DNA from: a bacterium HR10
GTDB taxonomy: Bacteria > Acidobacteriota > Blastocatellia > HR10
NCBI GenBank assembly: GCA_002923315.1
Contig: BEHM01000013.1
Location: 1 to 64,000, forward strand
DNA: 64,000 nucleotides
Reading direction: 5' to 3'
The notes under the pieces are model-generated. The model did not search any database. It had not been told where the DNA came from and saw nothing but the letters and a program-made list of their open reading frames with translations. A program made the position numbers and the translations under genes. Within the stretch, counting starts at the first letter, position 1. The number at the start of each line of letters is the position of its first letter. Shown here piece after piece: positions 23,576 to 32,197 of the stretch.

Positions 23576-24163
23576 CTACCAGGAGCCCGCTTGCTTTCCC
23601 ACATCGCCTGACGCCCCCCGAGCGGGAGCGCGAGCGCGCCATAAGAGCATCAGCGCCAGACTCGCACCGCAGAGATCAATCCCCCAGTCTCGAATCGAGC
23701 CCGTCCGTACAGGCGAGAGGCTCTGCCGATATTCGTCCACAGCCGCCACGAGGGCGACTCCGAGCAAGATGCGCCCCCCCTGATGAAGGAGCACCTCTCG
23801 AGCGCCTCCCTCCAGACGAAACCGCCCGCTCACGGCGCGGGCGTAGAGCGCCGCCAGAATGGCATACTCGACGGCATGAGCGAGCTTCCGCAACCCCAGA
23901 TGCAGCGCCTCGAGTGTCTCCGGATCAGCCGAAGGGAAGACGATACGAAGCAGCGGCAGGAGCACGCGAGAGGTCTGTGCCGCCGCCAACGCATCCGAAG
24001 AGAAGCCCAGGACCACGCCCGTCCAGATCACGGCCGGAAGCCATCGCCGGACAAGCGCCCGCAGACGCGAAGCTCCTTCCACCGATGTTCCGTGAGGGAG
24101 CTCAGGCACCCCAGGCGATCTACAGATCGCCTGGGGATCCCGCGCGGTGCGCCTCCTTGTCAC
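23576..24163 (-). CDS. VanZ-like family membrane protein carrying a palindromic repeat
   Basis: A 195-residue protein with VanZ-like features: WLPAVIWTGVVLGFSSD, the KLAHAVEYAILAALYARAV segment and VDEYRQSLSPVRTGSIRDWGID, with about four hydrophobic segments. VanZ of enterococci gives teicoplanin resistance; most homologues have unknown roles. The GTG start overlaps the RNase R stop (GTGA), so translation is coupled. Residues 8-21 (RDPQAICRSPGVPE) are encoded by a 38-bp palindromic element also present in nrdJ, so the N-terminus is partly repeat-derived. Confidence 0.7.
   Translation of the reverse strand: MTRRRTARDPQAICRSPGVPELPHGTSVEGASRLRALVRRWLPAVIWTGVVLGFSSDALAAAQTSRVLLPLLRIVFPSADPETLEALHLGLRKLAHAVEYAILAALYARAVSGRFRLEGGAREVLLHQGGRILLGVALVAAVDEYRQSLSPVRTGSIRDWGIDLCGASLALMLLWRARAPARGASGDVGKQAGSW
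24105..24142. repeat. 38-bp palindromic element, copy A
   Basis: Two 13-base arms, CCCCAGGCGATCT (24109-24121) and AGATCGCCTGGGG (24124-24136), form a perfect stem around AC. The full 38-bp unit matches the copy at 29470-29507 at 36 of 38 positions. It lies in frame in the N-terminal codons of the VanZ-like gene. Confidence 0.85.
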
Positions 24164-26451
24164 GAAGCCCTCCTTCTGGATTCCGGCATCCCCACCAGGA
24201 CGAAATCCACCAGATGATGATCCACATCCACGCGCGCGACGCGCACGCGCACGACATCGCCCAAGCGAAATCGTCGTCTCCCTCGCCTCCCCACAAGAGC
24301 GTACCGCCGTGGATCGAAGTCGTACCGATCGTCCGTGAGCGTCGAGATATGCACCAAGCCCTCGATGAAGACCTCCTCCAACTCCACGTAGAACCCATAT
24401 TCCTTCACGCTGACGATGATCCCCTCATATTCCTGGCCGACCCGCTCAGCCATGAAACGCGCTCGCTTCCACGCGAGGATCTCGCGCTCGGCCTCATCCG
24501 CGAGGCGCTCGCGCTCGGTGCACTGTTCGGCGATCCGTTCCAGAGCCTCCCGCTCCTTCGGACGCACGGACGCCCTCGGTCGCGCCAGAGCGCGCCGGAG
24601 CAACCGATGAACGACCAGATCGGGATAGCGACGGATGGGCGAGGTGAAGTGCGTGTAGTGCTCCAGGGCGAGACCGAAATGGCCCCGATTCTCCGTCGAG
24701 TAGATGGCCGGTCGAAACGACCGCAACATCATCAGCGAGAGGACGCGGCCCTCGCGCCGCTTGGCGAATTGCTGCACGAGATGCTGGAAATCTCGCGGCG
24801 TGCGAAGGCCCTGGCGCGGGATTGAGAAGCCGAGCGCTTTCACGAGGGCGAGGAACTCCCGCACGCGCTCCGCCTCCGGCGGCTCGTGGACGCGATAAAT
24901 CATGGGCATCGGCCCTCGCGCCAGATGTCGGGCGACCGTCTCATTGGCCAGAATCATGAACTCCTCGATCATACGATGCGCGAGGTTCCGCTCCGCGCGG
25001 ATGATCCCACCGATCCGTCCCTCATCGTCGAAGAGCACGACCGGCTCCGGAAGATCGAACGTGATGGCGCCGCGCTTGTGCCGCCGCTCGATCAAAATCT
25101 CTCCCAACTCGGCCATCGTCCTCAGGGCGTCGGCGATGTGCGCGAAGGACGCTTCGGCACTCAGCTCGAGCCTGCCACTCGGACGCAATGCCTCAATGCG
25201 CCCACTGAGCAGCTCGTTGACGAAGGTATAGGTCAACCGCGCCTGACTCCGGATCAGGCTCGGACACAACTCGTACGCCAGCACGTCCCCACGCCGGTTG
25301 ATCTTCATGAGAACGGAGAGCGCCACGCGATCCACTCCGGGTTTGAGCGAACAGAGGTCTTCCGAGAGCCTCTCCGGCAGCATGGGCAGGACGCGATCCG
25401 GGAAATAGACCGACGTGCCGCGCTCGCGAGCTTCGATGTCGAGCGCGCTCCCCTCCGGCACATAGGTGCTCACGTCGGCGATGTGGACGCCCAGCAGGAA
25501 CGATCCATCCGGCAAGCGCTCGACGCTCACGGCATCATCGAAATCCCGAGCGGATTCCCCATCAATGGTCACCGTCACCCATCCGCGGAAATCGCGCCGC
25601 TTCAGCTCGTCCCGCGCGAGGCGCTCTCGCCACAGAGCGCGATCGTGGACCGAATCGGGGAGCGCCGCCGCCTCTCGGAGCGCGCTCTCGGAGAAGCGGT
25701 ACGGAAGCCGATACTTGCGAATGACGATCTCTTCATCCAGGCCGGGATCGCCATCCCTCCCGAGGATCTCGACGATGCGCCCGACCGGTGGATGGTGCGC
25801 CGTGGGGGGACGAAGGAGCTCGACCGCGACGATCTGTCCGTCCTCCGCCTCCAGGGCCTCCCCCGGCGCGATCTCGATCTCGTACAAGAAGCGCTCATCG
25901 AGCGGGAGTACATACCCCGCATACGGCGCGCGCATGAAGCGCCCGACCACGATCGCTTGAGCGCGCTCCAGGATTTTCTCCACGCGCCCCTCCCAGGTGC
26001 AGTGAGCGCGCGCCGGAGCCTCCGCCGGCAATCGCCCGAGCACGCGCACGAGCACGCGATCTCCGTGAAGAGCCGTCCCCGCGGACGATTCACGCACGTG
26101 GATGTCCCCATACTTCTGACGAGCGCGCTCTCCCTCGGGCGCCACCAGGAGGAACCCTCGCCGATGTCGCTTCAACGTTCCCACCACGAAGATCGCACGT
26201 GGAGAACGGATGTAGCGCCGCCCACGTCGGAGGAGCGCGCCCAGCATTACAAGCTCTCGCACCAGACGGGCCACTTCGCGTCTGGGGATTCTCGGAAAGC
26301 CCGTCGAGAGCTGACGGGCCAACTCCTGCAGCGTCCATCCTCGCGGCGACCGTCGAGGGCGCCTGCTCCGTCCGGGCGATGCCCGCTCCAGTATGTCCAA
26401 CAGCTCCGCGTACACGCGCCACGTCATGCCGAGGCTCCGGGCGAGCGCCAT
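24160..26451 (-). CDS. rnr: Ribonuclease R
   Basis: A 763-residue 3'-to-5' exoribonuclease that degrades structured RNA. Domains in order: N-terminal winged helix (TLQELARQLSTGFPRIPRREV), cold-shock domains (GTLKRHRRGFLLV and GYVLPLDERFLYE), the RNB catalytic domain with the metal-binding ARDFDDAVSVERL, RGTSVYFPDRVLPMLPE and HYTHFTSPIRRYPDLVVHR, an S1 domain (GQEYEGIIVSVKEYGFYVEL) and a short basic tail. ATG 26451 is chosen over a TTG at 26496; ATG 26427 is also possible. Its stop overlaps the start of the VanZ-like gene by 4 bases. It is divergent from nrdJ across a 405-base gap. Confidence 0.93.
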   Translation of the reverse strand: MALARSLGMTWRVYAELLDILERASPGRSRRPRRSPRGWTLQELARQLSTGFPRIPRREVARLVRELVMLGALLRRGRRYIRSPRAIFVVGTLKRHRRGFLLVAPEGERARQKYGDIHVRESSAGTALHGDRVLVRVLGRLPAEAPARAHCTWEGRVEKILERAQAIVVGRFMRAPYAGYVLPLDERFLYEIEIAPGEALEAEDGQIVAVELLRPPTAHHPPVGRIVEILGRDGDPGLDEEIVIRKYRLPYRFSESALREAAALPDSVHDRALWRERLARDELKRRDFRGWVTVTIDGESARDFDDAVSVERLPDGSFLLGVHIADVSTYVPEGSALDIEARERGTSVYFPDRVLPMLPERLSEDLCSLKPGVDRVALSVLMKINRRGDVLAYELCPSLIRSQARLTYTFVNELLSGRIEALRPSGRLELSAEASFAHIADALRTMAELGEILIERRHKRGAITFDLPEPVVLFDDEGRIGGIIRAERNLAHRMIEEFMILANETVARHLARGPMPMIYRVHEPPEAERVREFLALVKALGFSIPRQGLRTPRDFQHLVQQFAKRREGRVLSLMMLRSFRPAIYSTENRGHFGLALEHYTHFTSPIRRYPDLVVHRLLRRALARPRASVRPKEREALERIAEQCTERERLADEAEREILAWKRARFMAERVGQEYEGIIVSVKEYGFYVELEEVFIEGLVHISTLTDDRYDFDPRRYALVGRRGRRRFRLGDVVRVRVARVDVDHHLVDFVLVGMPESRRRAS

Positions 26452-26612
26452 AGTGCGGCGAACCTTTAGTGTGACAGATTCCCCCGATTCTGGCAAAGCT
26501 GACCGGAGCGCCCGAGCCTCTCGGGAGGGAACGCCTCAAGGGCCTCGCGCGGGACGATCCGCTGTCGCCGGAGCGAGGCGGCATCCCCTTGAGGCGGTGG
26601 CGGTTAGAGGAA

Positions 26613-26628
26613 CCACAACATCTTGTGA
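26613..26628 (+). promoter_or_regulatory. NrdR box 1
   Basis: The 12-base core CAACATCTTGTG (26616-26627) fits the NrdR consensus CWATATATWGTG style of ribonucleotide reductase promoters. It lies just upstream of the -35 box of nrdJ. NrdR, an ATP/dATP-sensing repressor, is not encoded in the window. Confidence 0.75.
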
Positions 26629-26637
26629 TCTTTTCTC

Positions 26638-26666
26638 TTGACAAGCCAGGATATTGTGCTTACACT
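26638..26666 (+). promoter_or_regulatory. Sigma-70 promoter of nrdJ
   Basis: TTGACA (26638-26643), a 17-base spacer and TACACT (26661-26666). Transcription should begin near 26673, giving a leader of about 184 bases before nrdJ. The leader has a GGGGGA-TTTC-TCCCCC hairpin at 26738-26753 but no cobalamin-riboswitch B12 box that I can find. The rest of the 405-base gap back to RNase R shows nothing else. Confidence 0.8.
26644..26659 (+). promoter_or_regulatory. NrdR box 2
   Basis: The core CAGGATATTGTG (26647-26658) matches the NrdR consensus at about 10 of 12 positions and begins exactly 31 bp after the core of box 1, the three-helical-turn spacing known for tandem NrdR sites. It fills the spacer between -35 and -10. 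Confidence 0.7.
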
Positions 26667-26856
26667 AGGGGCCGTCGCGCCGGAGCAGAAGCGGGTCGAC
26701 CGGCGCCGCGATCAAAGGAAGAACATTCAGGAGAATGGGGGGATTTCTCCCCCGGAGGCCCTCGGGCTGCGCGGGCGGGATTGTGCCCCGGCTGATGCGA
26801 GGACCGATCCTTCAAAGCTGTGCGCGAGGAACGACGAGGAAAGGAGGACGCGACCT

Positions 26857-29673
26857 ATGCAGAGGCGGGAGGAGATCAGCGGCGTGTCTCTCGGATATGC
26901 TGGTGAAGTGTGGCTTCGACGATTCTTCACGCGCCCGGGCGTCCATCCCTTCGACGAAGTCGCCTGGGAGCGCCGAACCGCGCGGATTCTCGGCGGCGAC
27001 GGCGCAGTCGTCTTCGAGCAAACGAACGTCGAGTTCCCGGCATTCTGGTCGCAACTGGCCACGGACATCGTCGCACAGAAGTATTTCCGCGGGCGACTCG
27101 GCTCTCCCGAACGCGAATCCAGCGTGCGCCAACTGATCGGCCGCGTCGTCAACACGCTCACCGAATGGGGGATCAAGGACGGGTACTTCGCGTCCGTCGA
27201 GGTCGCGGAGACCTTTCGTGCGGAACTGACCTACCTCTTGCTGCATCAGATGGCCTCGTTCAACAGCCCCGTGTGGTTCAACGTCGGTGTGGAGCCGCAG
27301 CCGCAATGCTCGGCGTGCTTCATCCTCTCCATCGAGGACAACATGGACTCCATCCTGGAATGGTACAAGACCGAGGGCAAGATCTTTCAGGGGGGATCGG
27401 GATCGGGGATCAACCTCTCCCCCTTGCGCTCCTCGAAGGAATATCTCTCGAAAGGAGGACGAGCATCGGGCCCCGTCTCTTTCATGCGCGGAGCGGACGC
27501 GATCGCGGGGACGATCAAAAGCGGGGGGAAGACGCGGCGGGCGGCCAAGATGGTCGTGCTCAATGTGGACCATCCCGACATCCTCGAATTCATCTGGTGC
27601 AAGGCGAAGGAGGAGCGCAAGGCCTATGCCCTGGCCGAAGCCGGATACGACATGTCCTCACTCGATTCCGAAGGCTGGATCTCCATCCAATATCAGAACG
27701 CCAATAACTCTGTGCGCGTGACGGATGAGTTCATGCGGGCGGTGCTCGGGGATCGCGAGTGGCCGCTGCGCGCCGTCACCACGGGGGAGGTCCTGGAGGT
27801 GCACCGTGCGCGGGACATCTTGCGGCAGATCGCGCAAGCGGCCTGGGAGTGCGGCGATCCGGGCCTGCAGTTCGACACGACGATCAACGACTGGCATACG
27901 TGTCCCAACAGCGGACGGATCAACGCGAGCAATCCCTGCTCGGAGTACATGCATCTGGACGACAGCGCGTGCAATCTGGCGAGCCTCAATCTCCTCAAAT
28001 TCCTCACTCCGGATGGAGAGTTCGACATCGAGGCCTTTCGGCATGCGGTCTCGGTCATGATCTTGGCGCAGGAGATCATCGTCGGGAATTCGAGCTACCC
28101 GACGCCGAAGATCGCCCACAACGCCACCGCGTTTCGCCAATTGGGCCTGGGCTACGCCAACCTCGGTGCCCTGCTCATGTCGCGGGGTCTCCCCTACGAT
28201 TCCGAGGCGGGGAGAGCCTATGCGGCGGCGATCACGGCGCTCATGACCGGGCAGGCGTACCTGACCTCGGCGCGCATCGCCGAGCGCATGGGGCCCTTCG
28301 CCGGATTCGCGCTCAATCGCGAGCCCATGCTGCGCGTCATTCGCAAGCATCGCGACAGCCTCGCCCGGATTGACGCGCGGTTGGTCCCACAGGATCTGCT
28401 GGAGGCCGCGCACGAGGTGTGGGAGGAAGCCCTGCGCCTGGGCCAAATCTATGGATACCGCAACGCGCAGGTGACGGTGCTCGCCCCCACGGGGACGATC
28501 TCCTTCATGATGGATTGCGACACGACGGGGATCGAGCCCGACATCGCACTGGTCAAGTACAAGAAGCTCGTCGGCGGCGGCGTCATCAAGATCGTCAATC
28601 AAACGGTCCCGCGAGCGCTCCGCCGATTGGGATACGAGGAGGGGCAGATCCGCGAGATCATGGCCTATCTCGAAGAGCACGGGACGATCGAGGGCGCCCC
28701 GCACCTGCGGGAAGAGCACCTGCCGGTCTTCGACTGCGCGTTCCGCCCGGCCAATGGTCGGCGTTCGATCCACTACATGGGCCACGTGAAGATGATGGCC
28801 GCCGTGCAACCGTTCTTGAGCGGCGCTATCAGCAAGACGTGTAATCTCCCGCATGACATCACCGTGGAGGAGATCGAGCAGCTCTTCATTGACGCGTGGA
28901 AGATGGGACTCAAAGCCATCGCCATTTACCGCGATGGCTCCAAACGCACGCAACCGCTCTCGACGGGCGCGGGGGAGAAAGAGCGCTCCAAAGAGGCCGC
29001 CGCTCCATCGGGAGAACCGCGCGTCGAATCCGCCGTCGAAGCGCCTCGCCGTCCGATTCGACGTCGGCTGCCGGACACGCGTCGAGCGATCACGCACCAC
29101 TTCACCATCACGACGCAAGACGGATCGGTCCACGATGGATACATCACCGTCGGCATGTACGAAGACGGAAGCCCGGGCGAGATCTTCGTCACTGTCGCCA
29201 AGGAGGGGAGTACGATCTCCGGCTTGATGGACGCGTTCGCGACGGCGATCTCCATCGCGCTGCAGTACGGCGTGCCGCTTGAAGTGCTCGTGCGGAAGTT
29301 CAGCCACATGCGGTTCGAGCCGTCGGGCGTGACGACGAATCCGGAGATCCGCGTGGCGAAGTCGCTCGTGGACTATATTTTCCGTTGGCTCGCCTCGCAG
29401 TTCCTGGACGCGGAGACGCAAGCGCAACTGGGCGTGTTGACGCCACAAGCACGCGCGCGACTCGCCTCGGGCACCCCAGGCGATCTACAGATCGCTTGGG
29501 GACCCCGTGCCGAAGCCTCCCCGCCGGAGGATCCAACGGAGACCTTCGGCGCGCGCGACACCTACATCAATCAGGCGGACGCCCCCGCATGTCCGGACTG
29601 CGGCGCCATCATGGTGCGGAACGGCTCCTGCTACCGCTGTTTCAATTGCGGAGGGACGACCGGATGCTCGTGA
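26857..29673 (+). CDS. nrdJ: Adenosylcobalamin-dependent (class II) ribonucleotide reductase
   Basis: A 938-residue enzyme making deoxyribonucleotides with coenzyme B12, so it works with or without oxygen. Motifs include SFNSPVWFNVG, the active-site cysteine segments PQCSACFIL and NPCSEYMHLDDSACNLASLN, and the phosphate-binding LAPTGTISFMMDCDTTGIEPD. The end has a four-cysteine zinc ribbon (CPDCG ... CYRCFNCGG) that may re-reduce the active site. ATG 26857 follows AAAGGAGG by 9 bases; a TTG at 26638 would lie in the promoter. Codons 872-884 (GTPGDLQIAWGPR) come from a 38-bp palindromic element, between the catalytic body and the ribbon. Confidence 0.95.
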   Translation: MQRREEISGVSLGYAGEVWLRRFFTRPGVHPFDEVAWERRTARILGGDGAVVFEQTNVEFPAFWSQLATDIVAQKYFRGRLGSPERESSVRQLIGRVVNTLTEWGIKDGYFASVEVAETFRAELTYLLLHQMASFNSPVWFNVGVEPQPQCSACFILSIEDNMDSILEWYKTEGKIFQGGSGSGINLSPLRSSKEYLSKGGRASGPVSFMRGADAIAGTIKSGGKTRRAAKMVVLNVDHPDILEFIWCKAKEERKAYALAEAGYDMSSLDSEGWISIQYQNANNSVRVTDEFMRAVLGDREWPLRAVTTGEVLEVHRARDILRQIAQAAWECGDPGLQFDTTINDWHTCPNSGRINASNPCSEYMHLDDSACNLASLNLLKFLTPDGEFDIEAFRHAVSVMILAQEIIVGNSSYPTPKIAHNATAFRQLGLGYANLGALLMSRGLPYDSEAGRAYAAAITALMTGQAYLTSARIAERMGPFAGFALNREPMLRVIRKHRDSLARIDARLVPQDLLEAAHEVWEEALRLGQIYGYRNAQVTVLAPTGTISFMMDCDTTGIEPDIALVKYKKLVGGGVIKIVNQTVPRALRRLGYEEGQIREIMAYLEEHGTIEGAPHLREEHLPVFDCAFRPANGRRSIHYMGHVKMMAAVQPFLSGAISKTCNLPHDITVEEIEQLFIDAWKMGLKAIAIYRDGSKRTQPLSTGAGEKERSKEAAAPSGEPRVESAVEAPRRPIRRRLPDTRRAITHHFTITTQDGSVHDGYITVGMYEDGSPGEIFVTVAKEGSTISGLMDAFATAISIALQYGVPLEVLVRKFSHMRFEPSGVTTNPEIRVAKSLVDYIFRWLASQFLDAETQAQLGVLTPQARARLASGTPGDLQIAWGPRAEASPPEDPTETFGARDTYINQADAPACPDCGAIMVRNGSCYRCFNCGGTTGCS
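29470..29507. repeat. 38-bp palindromic element, copy B
   Basis: Arms CCCCAGGCGATCT (29474-29486) and AGATCGCTTGGGG (29489-29501) around AC; one C-to-T change in the right arm keeps a G-U pair in RNA. It matches copy A (24105-24142) at 36 of 38 bases and is read in frame in nrdJ. Flanking GGCAC and GTGCC could extend the stem in this copy. Confidence 0.85.
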
Positions 29674-29686
29674 GCCCCGCCGCGAG

Positions 29687-30316
29687 ATGAAGGCGAATGC
29701 GATCGGCATGATCCTCGCCGCCAGTGCGAGCGCGCACGGCGTCCTCTGGATCGCCACGTGGAGCGTCCTCCGGCGCGCTCAACGCGGATGGACGAAGGTG
29801 GTCATCGCACGGGCTGACATGCCGACGATGGGGCTCGCGCTCTCGCTCCTCGGATACGCCGGGTGGTGGCTCGGTTCCGCAGGGTATGCGGCGAGCCCCA
29901 CCGCGTTCCCCTTTCACAGGCTCTCCTCGGCGCTCTACTTCCCGCGCGTGGGACTCGGGCTGCTCCTGCTCGGTCATGGATTGATCCTCTGGGCGACTCT
30001 CTCCTTAGGACCTTCCTTCGGCCTTCGTCCTCACATCATCGCCGAGCATCGGTTGATTCGACATGGTCCGTATCGCTTCATGCGACATCCTCTGTACACG
30101 GGGCTGCACGCTCTTTATCTGGGGACCTTCTTGCTCGTCCCCTGCGGACTCTTTCTCCTCAGCCTCATCGCCGCGCTCATTGGGAACATGCAGCGGGCGC
30201 GCGCTGAGGAATGCGCCCTCCGCGCGCGCTATGGCGATGCCTATCAGGCATATGCCCGTTCCACGGGACGATTCTTCCCCCGAGTATTCAGGGGATCAGG
30301 CGCACGAGGAACTTGA
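29687..30316 (+). CDS. Isoprenylcysteine/phospholipid methyltransferase-like membrane protein
   Basis: A 209-residue membrane protein of the ICMT/PEMT methyltransferase family. Hydrophobic segments lie near residues 5-27, 45-62, 83-108 and 150-172. The SAM-binding signature is the C-terminal RHGPYRFMRHPLYTGLH (about residues 127-143) followed by a closing helix with a glutamate (RARAEECALRARYGDAYQAY). Bacterial members methylate unknown lipids or small molecules. ATG 29687 is 13 bases after nrdJ, with a weak ribosome site; it is probably co-transcribed. A 63-base gap follows before the convergent cmk. Confidence 0.75.
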   Translation: MKANAIGMILAASASAHGVLWIATWSVLRRAQRGWTKVVIARADMPTMGLALSLLGYAGWWLGSAGYAASPTAFPFHRLSSALYFPRVGLGLLLLGHGLILWATLSLGPSFGLRPHIIAEHRLIRHGPYRFMRHPLYTGLHALYLGTFLLVPCGLFLLSLIAALIGNMQRARAEECALRARYGDAYQAYARSTGRFFPRVFRGSGARGT

Positions 30317-30379
30317 AGGCATCAGGGGCGAAGGCCATCTGCGCGTGCTGTGGAACGGCATCTGACGCCTTGCAGGGGT

Positions 30380-31081
30380 TCATTTCGATTCCCGCTCACG
30401 GGAGGATGCCGAGGGCATCCGCTGTCGGATGATCTCCAACATACGCTCGACGACCTGCTCCACGCTCAGCTCGGAGGAATCGAGATAGATGGCATCCTCC
30501 GCCTGGCGGAGCGGTGAGGCCGAGCGCTCGGCATCCCGGCGATCACGCTCTTCGGTCTCGCGAAGTATCTCCTCGAAAGAGACCTCCCTCCCCCGCGCGC
30601 GCTCTTGCTCGAAACGCCGTCGGGCGCGCACCTCAAGACGCGCATCGAGGAAGAATTTCACATCGGCATCGGGGAAGACCACAGTCCCCGTATCTCGCCC
30701 TTCAAGCACGACGCGCCCGCGCCGTCCCATCTCTCGCTGCTTGGCCACAATGGCGCGGCGGACGCCGAGGATCGCCGCGATGATGGAAGCGGCGCGGCTG
30801 ATCTCTGGAGCGCGAATGGCATCGGTCACATCCTGACCATCAATCGCGACGCGCACGGCATCGGGATCTCCGGAGAGGGTGATGTGCACGCGCTCGGCCA
30901 GATGCGTCAGCGCCTCCTCATCATCGAGGGGGATCCCCAAACTCAACGCCTTCCACGCGAGCGCGCGGTACATGGCGCCTGTGTCCATGTAGAGATAACC
31001 GAGCCGCTTGGCCAAGAGCTTGCCCACCGTGCTCTTGCCTGACCCGGCCGGTCCATCTATGGCGATGATCCCTCTCTCCAC
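30380..31081 (-). CDS. cmk: Cytidylate kinase
   Basis: A 233-residue nucleoside-monophosphate kinase that converts CMP and dCMP to the diphosphates. The P-loop is DGPAGSGKST (residues 9-18); YMDTGAMYRALAW and RDTGTVVFPDADVKFFLDA are family motifs, and the arginine-rich lid is RRRFEQERARGREV. It lies 12 bases downstream of the threonine aldolase gene in the same direction. The C-terminal 15 residues are not conserved. Confidence 0.95.
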   Translation of the reverse strand: MERGIIAIDGPAGSGKSTVGKLLAKRLGYLYMDTGAMYRALAWKALSLGIPLDDEEALTHLAERVHITLSGDPDAVRVAIDGQDVTDAIRAPEISRAASIIAAILGVRRAIVAKQREMGRRGRVVLEGRDTGTVVFPDADVKFFLDARLEVRARRRFEQERARGREVSFEEILRETEERDRRDAERSASPLRQAEDAIYLDSSELSVEQVVERMLEIIRQRMPSASSRERESK

Positions 31082-31093
31082 CGGTCCGAGCCC

Positions 31094-32155
31094 TCACGCG
31101 CGCGCGGGGCGGAGTCGGGGCGCCTCTTGAAGAACTTCGCGAATGCGGCGGAGCGCCTCGGCGCAATCCTCGTGGCTGACGTCGTAATGCGTCACCAGGC
31201 GGACGGTCGTCGGCCCGAGGCTTCCGACCAGGACGCCTCGCGCTTTGAGCCGTCCGGCGAACTCCTCCGCCGTCCATCCGGTCGCCGCGACATCCACGAT
31301 GACGATGTTCGTCTGGACCTTCTCGGGATCGAGCGCCAGCCCCGGAAGCTCGGCCAGGCCGAAGGCCAGAAGGCGCGCTTTCTCGTGATCCTCAACAAGC
31401 CGCGCGGGCATCTTCTCCAGAGCGATCAGCCCCGCCGCGGCGAGCACACCCACTTGCCGCATCCCGCCGCCGAGCATCTTCCGCACGGCGCGCGCTTCCT
31501 CGATGAAGGCGCGAGATCCGAGAATCAGCGACCCCACCGGAGCCCCGAGCCCTTTCGAGAGGCAGACCATCACCGAATCGAATGGCTCGGCCAATTCGGC
31601 CACCGATCGCGCGCACGCGACGGCGGCATTGAACACGCGCGCCCCATCCAAATGCACGGGCACGCCCCGCTCATGCGCGCGCGCGCAGATCTCGCGCGCC
31701 ACTTCCAAGGGCAGGACCGTCCCTCCCGCCAGATTGTGCGTGTTCTCCAGACAGATCAATCCCGTCGGCGCGCGATAGTAGACGTTCGGACTCAAGGCCA
31801 CCTCGATCGTCGGCCAATCCACGATCCCATCCCGCCCGCGCACGACGCGCGGCAGCGTCCCGGAGATCACGGCCATGGCCGCCATCTCGAAGTTGTAGAT
31901 GTGGCTCTTCTCCTCCAGGATCACTTCCTGCCCCGGCCGCGTGTGCACCTTCACGCAGATCTGGTTCCCCATTGTGCCCGAGGGGACAAAGAGCGCCGCC
32001 TCTTTCTGGAAGATCTCGGCCGCGCGCTCCTGCAACCGATTCACCGTCGGGTCTTCCCCGTAGACATCGTCGCCGACCTCGGCGCGCGCCATCGCCTCGC
32101 GCATCTCCGGCGTCGGCCGCGTCACCGTATCGCTGCGCAGGTCAATGAATCGCAT
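31094..32155 (-). CDS. ltaE: Low-specificity threonine aldolase
   Basis: A 353-residue fold-type I PLP enzyme that cleaves L-threonine or L-allo-threonine to glycine and acetaldehyde. It begins [20 protein letters not shown], the family signature, with [16 protein letters not shown] next. The PLP lysine is in [10 protein letters not shown] (about residue 199) and the cofactor aspartate in [12 protein letters not shown]. Length and motifs are complete. It sits between hemW (43 bases upstream) and cmk, probably in the same leftward transcript. Confidence 0.92.
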   Translation of the reverse strand: MRFIDLRSDTVTRPTPEMREAMARAEVGDDVYGEDPTVNRLQERAAEIFQKEAALFVPSGTMGNQICVKVHTRPGQEVILEEKSHIYNFEMAAMAVISGTLPRVVRGRDGIVDWPTIEVALSPNVYYRAPTGLICLENTHNLAGGTVLPLEVAREICARAHERGVPVHLDGARVFNAAVACARSVAELAEPFDSVMVCLSKGLGAPVGSLILGSRAFIEEARAVRKMLGGGMRQVGVLAAAGLIALEKMPARLVEDHEKARLLAFGLAELPGLALDPEKVQTNIVIVDVAATGWTAEEFAGRLKARGVLVGSLGPTTVRLVTHYDVSHEDCAEALRRIREVLQEAPRLRPARA

Positions 32156-32197
32156 CCCGTCCTCCCACCAGATAGCGGGGGGTAAATGTACCCGATC

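Noticed and set aside
26670-26856. Cobalamin riboswitch before nrdJ
   Set aside because: The leader is long enough but I find no GCCACTG-type B12 box or the expected pairing; only a simple GC hairpin is present.
30316-30371. Bidirectional terminator between the methyltransferase and cmk genes
   Set aside because: AAGGCATCA and TGACGCCTT can pair over 9 bases with one G-U, but the loop is 38 bases and no T-tract follows in either direction.
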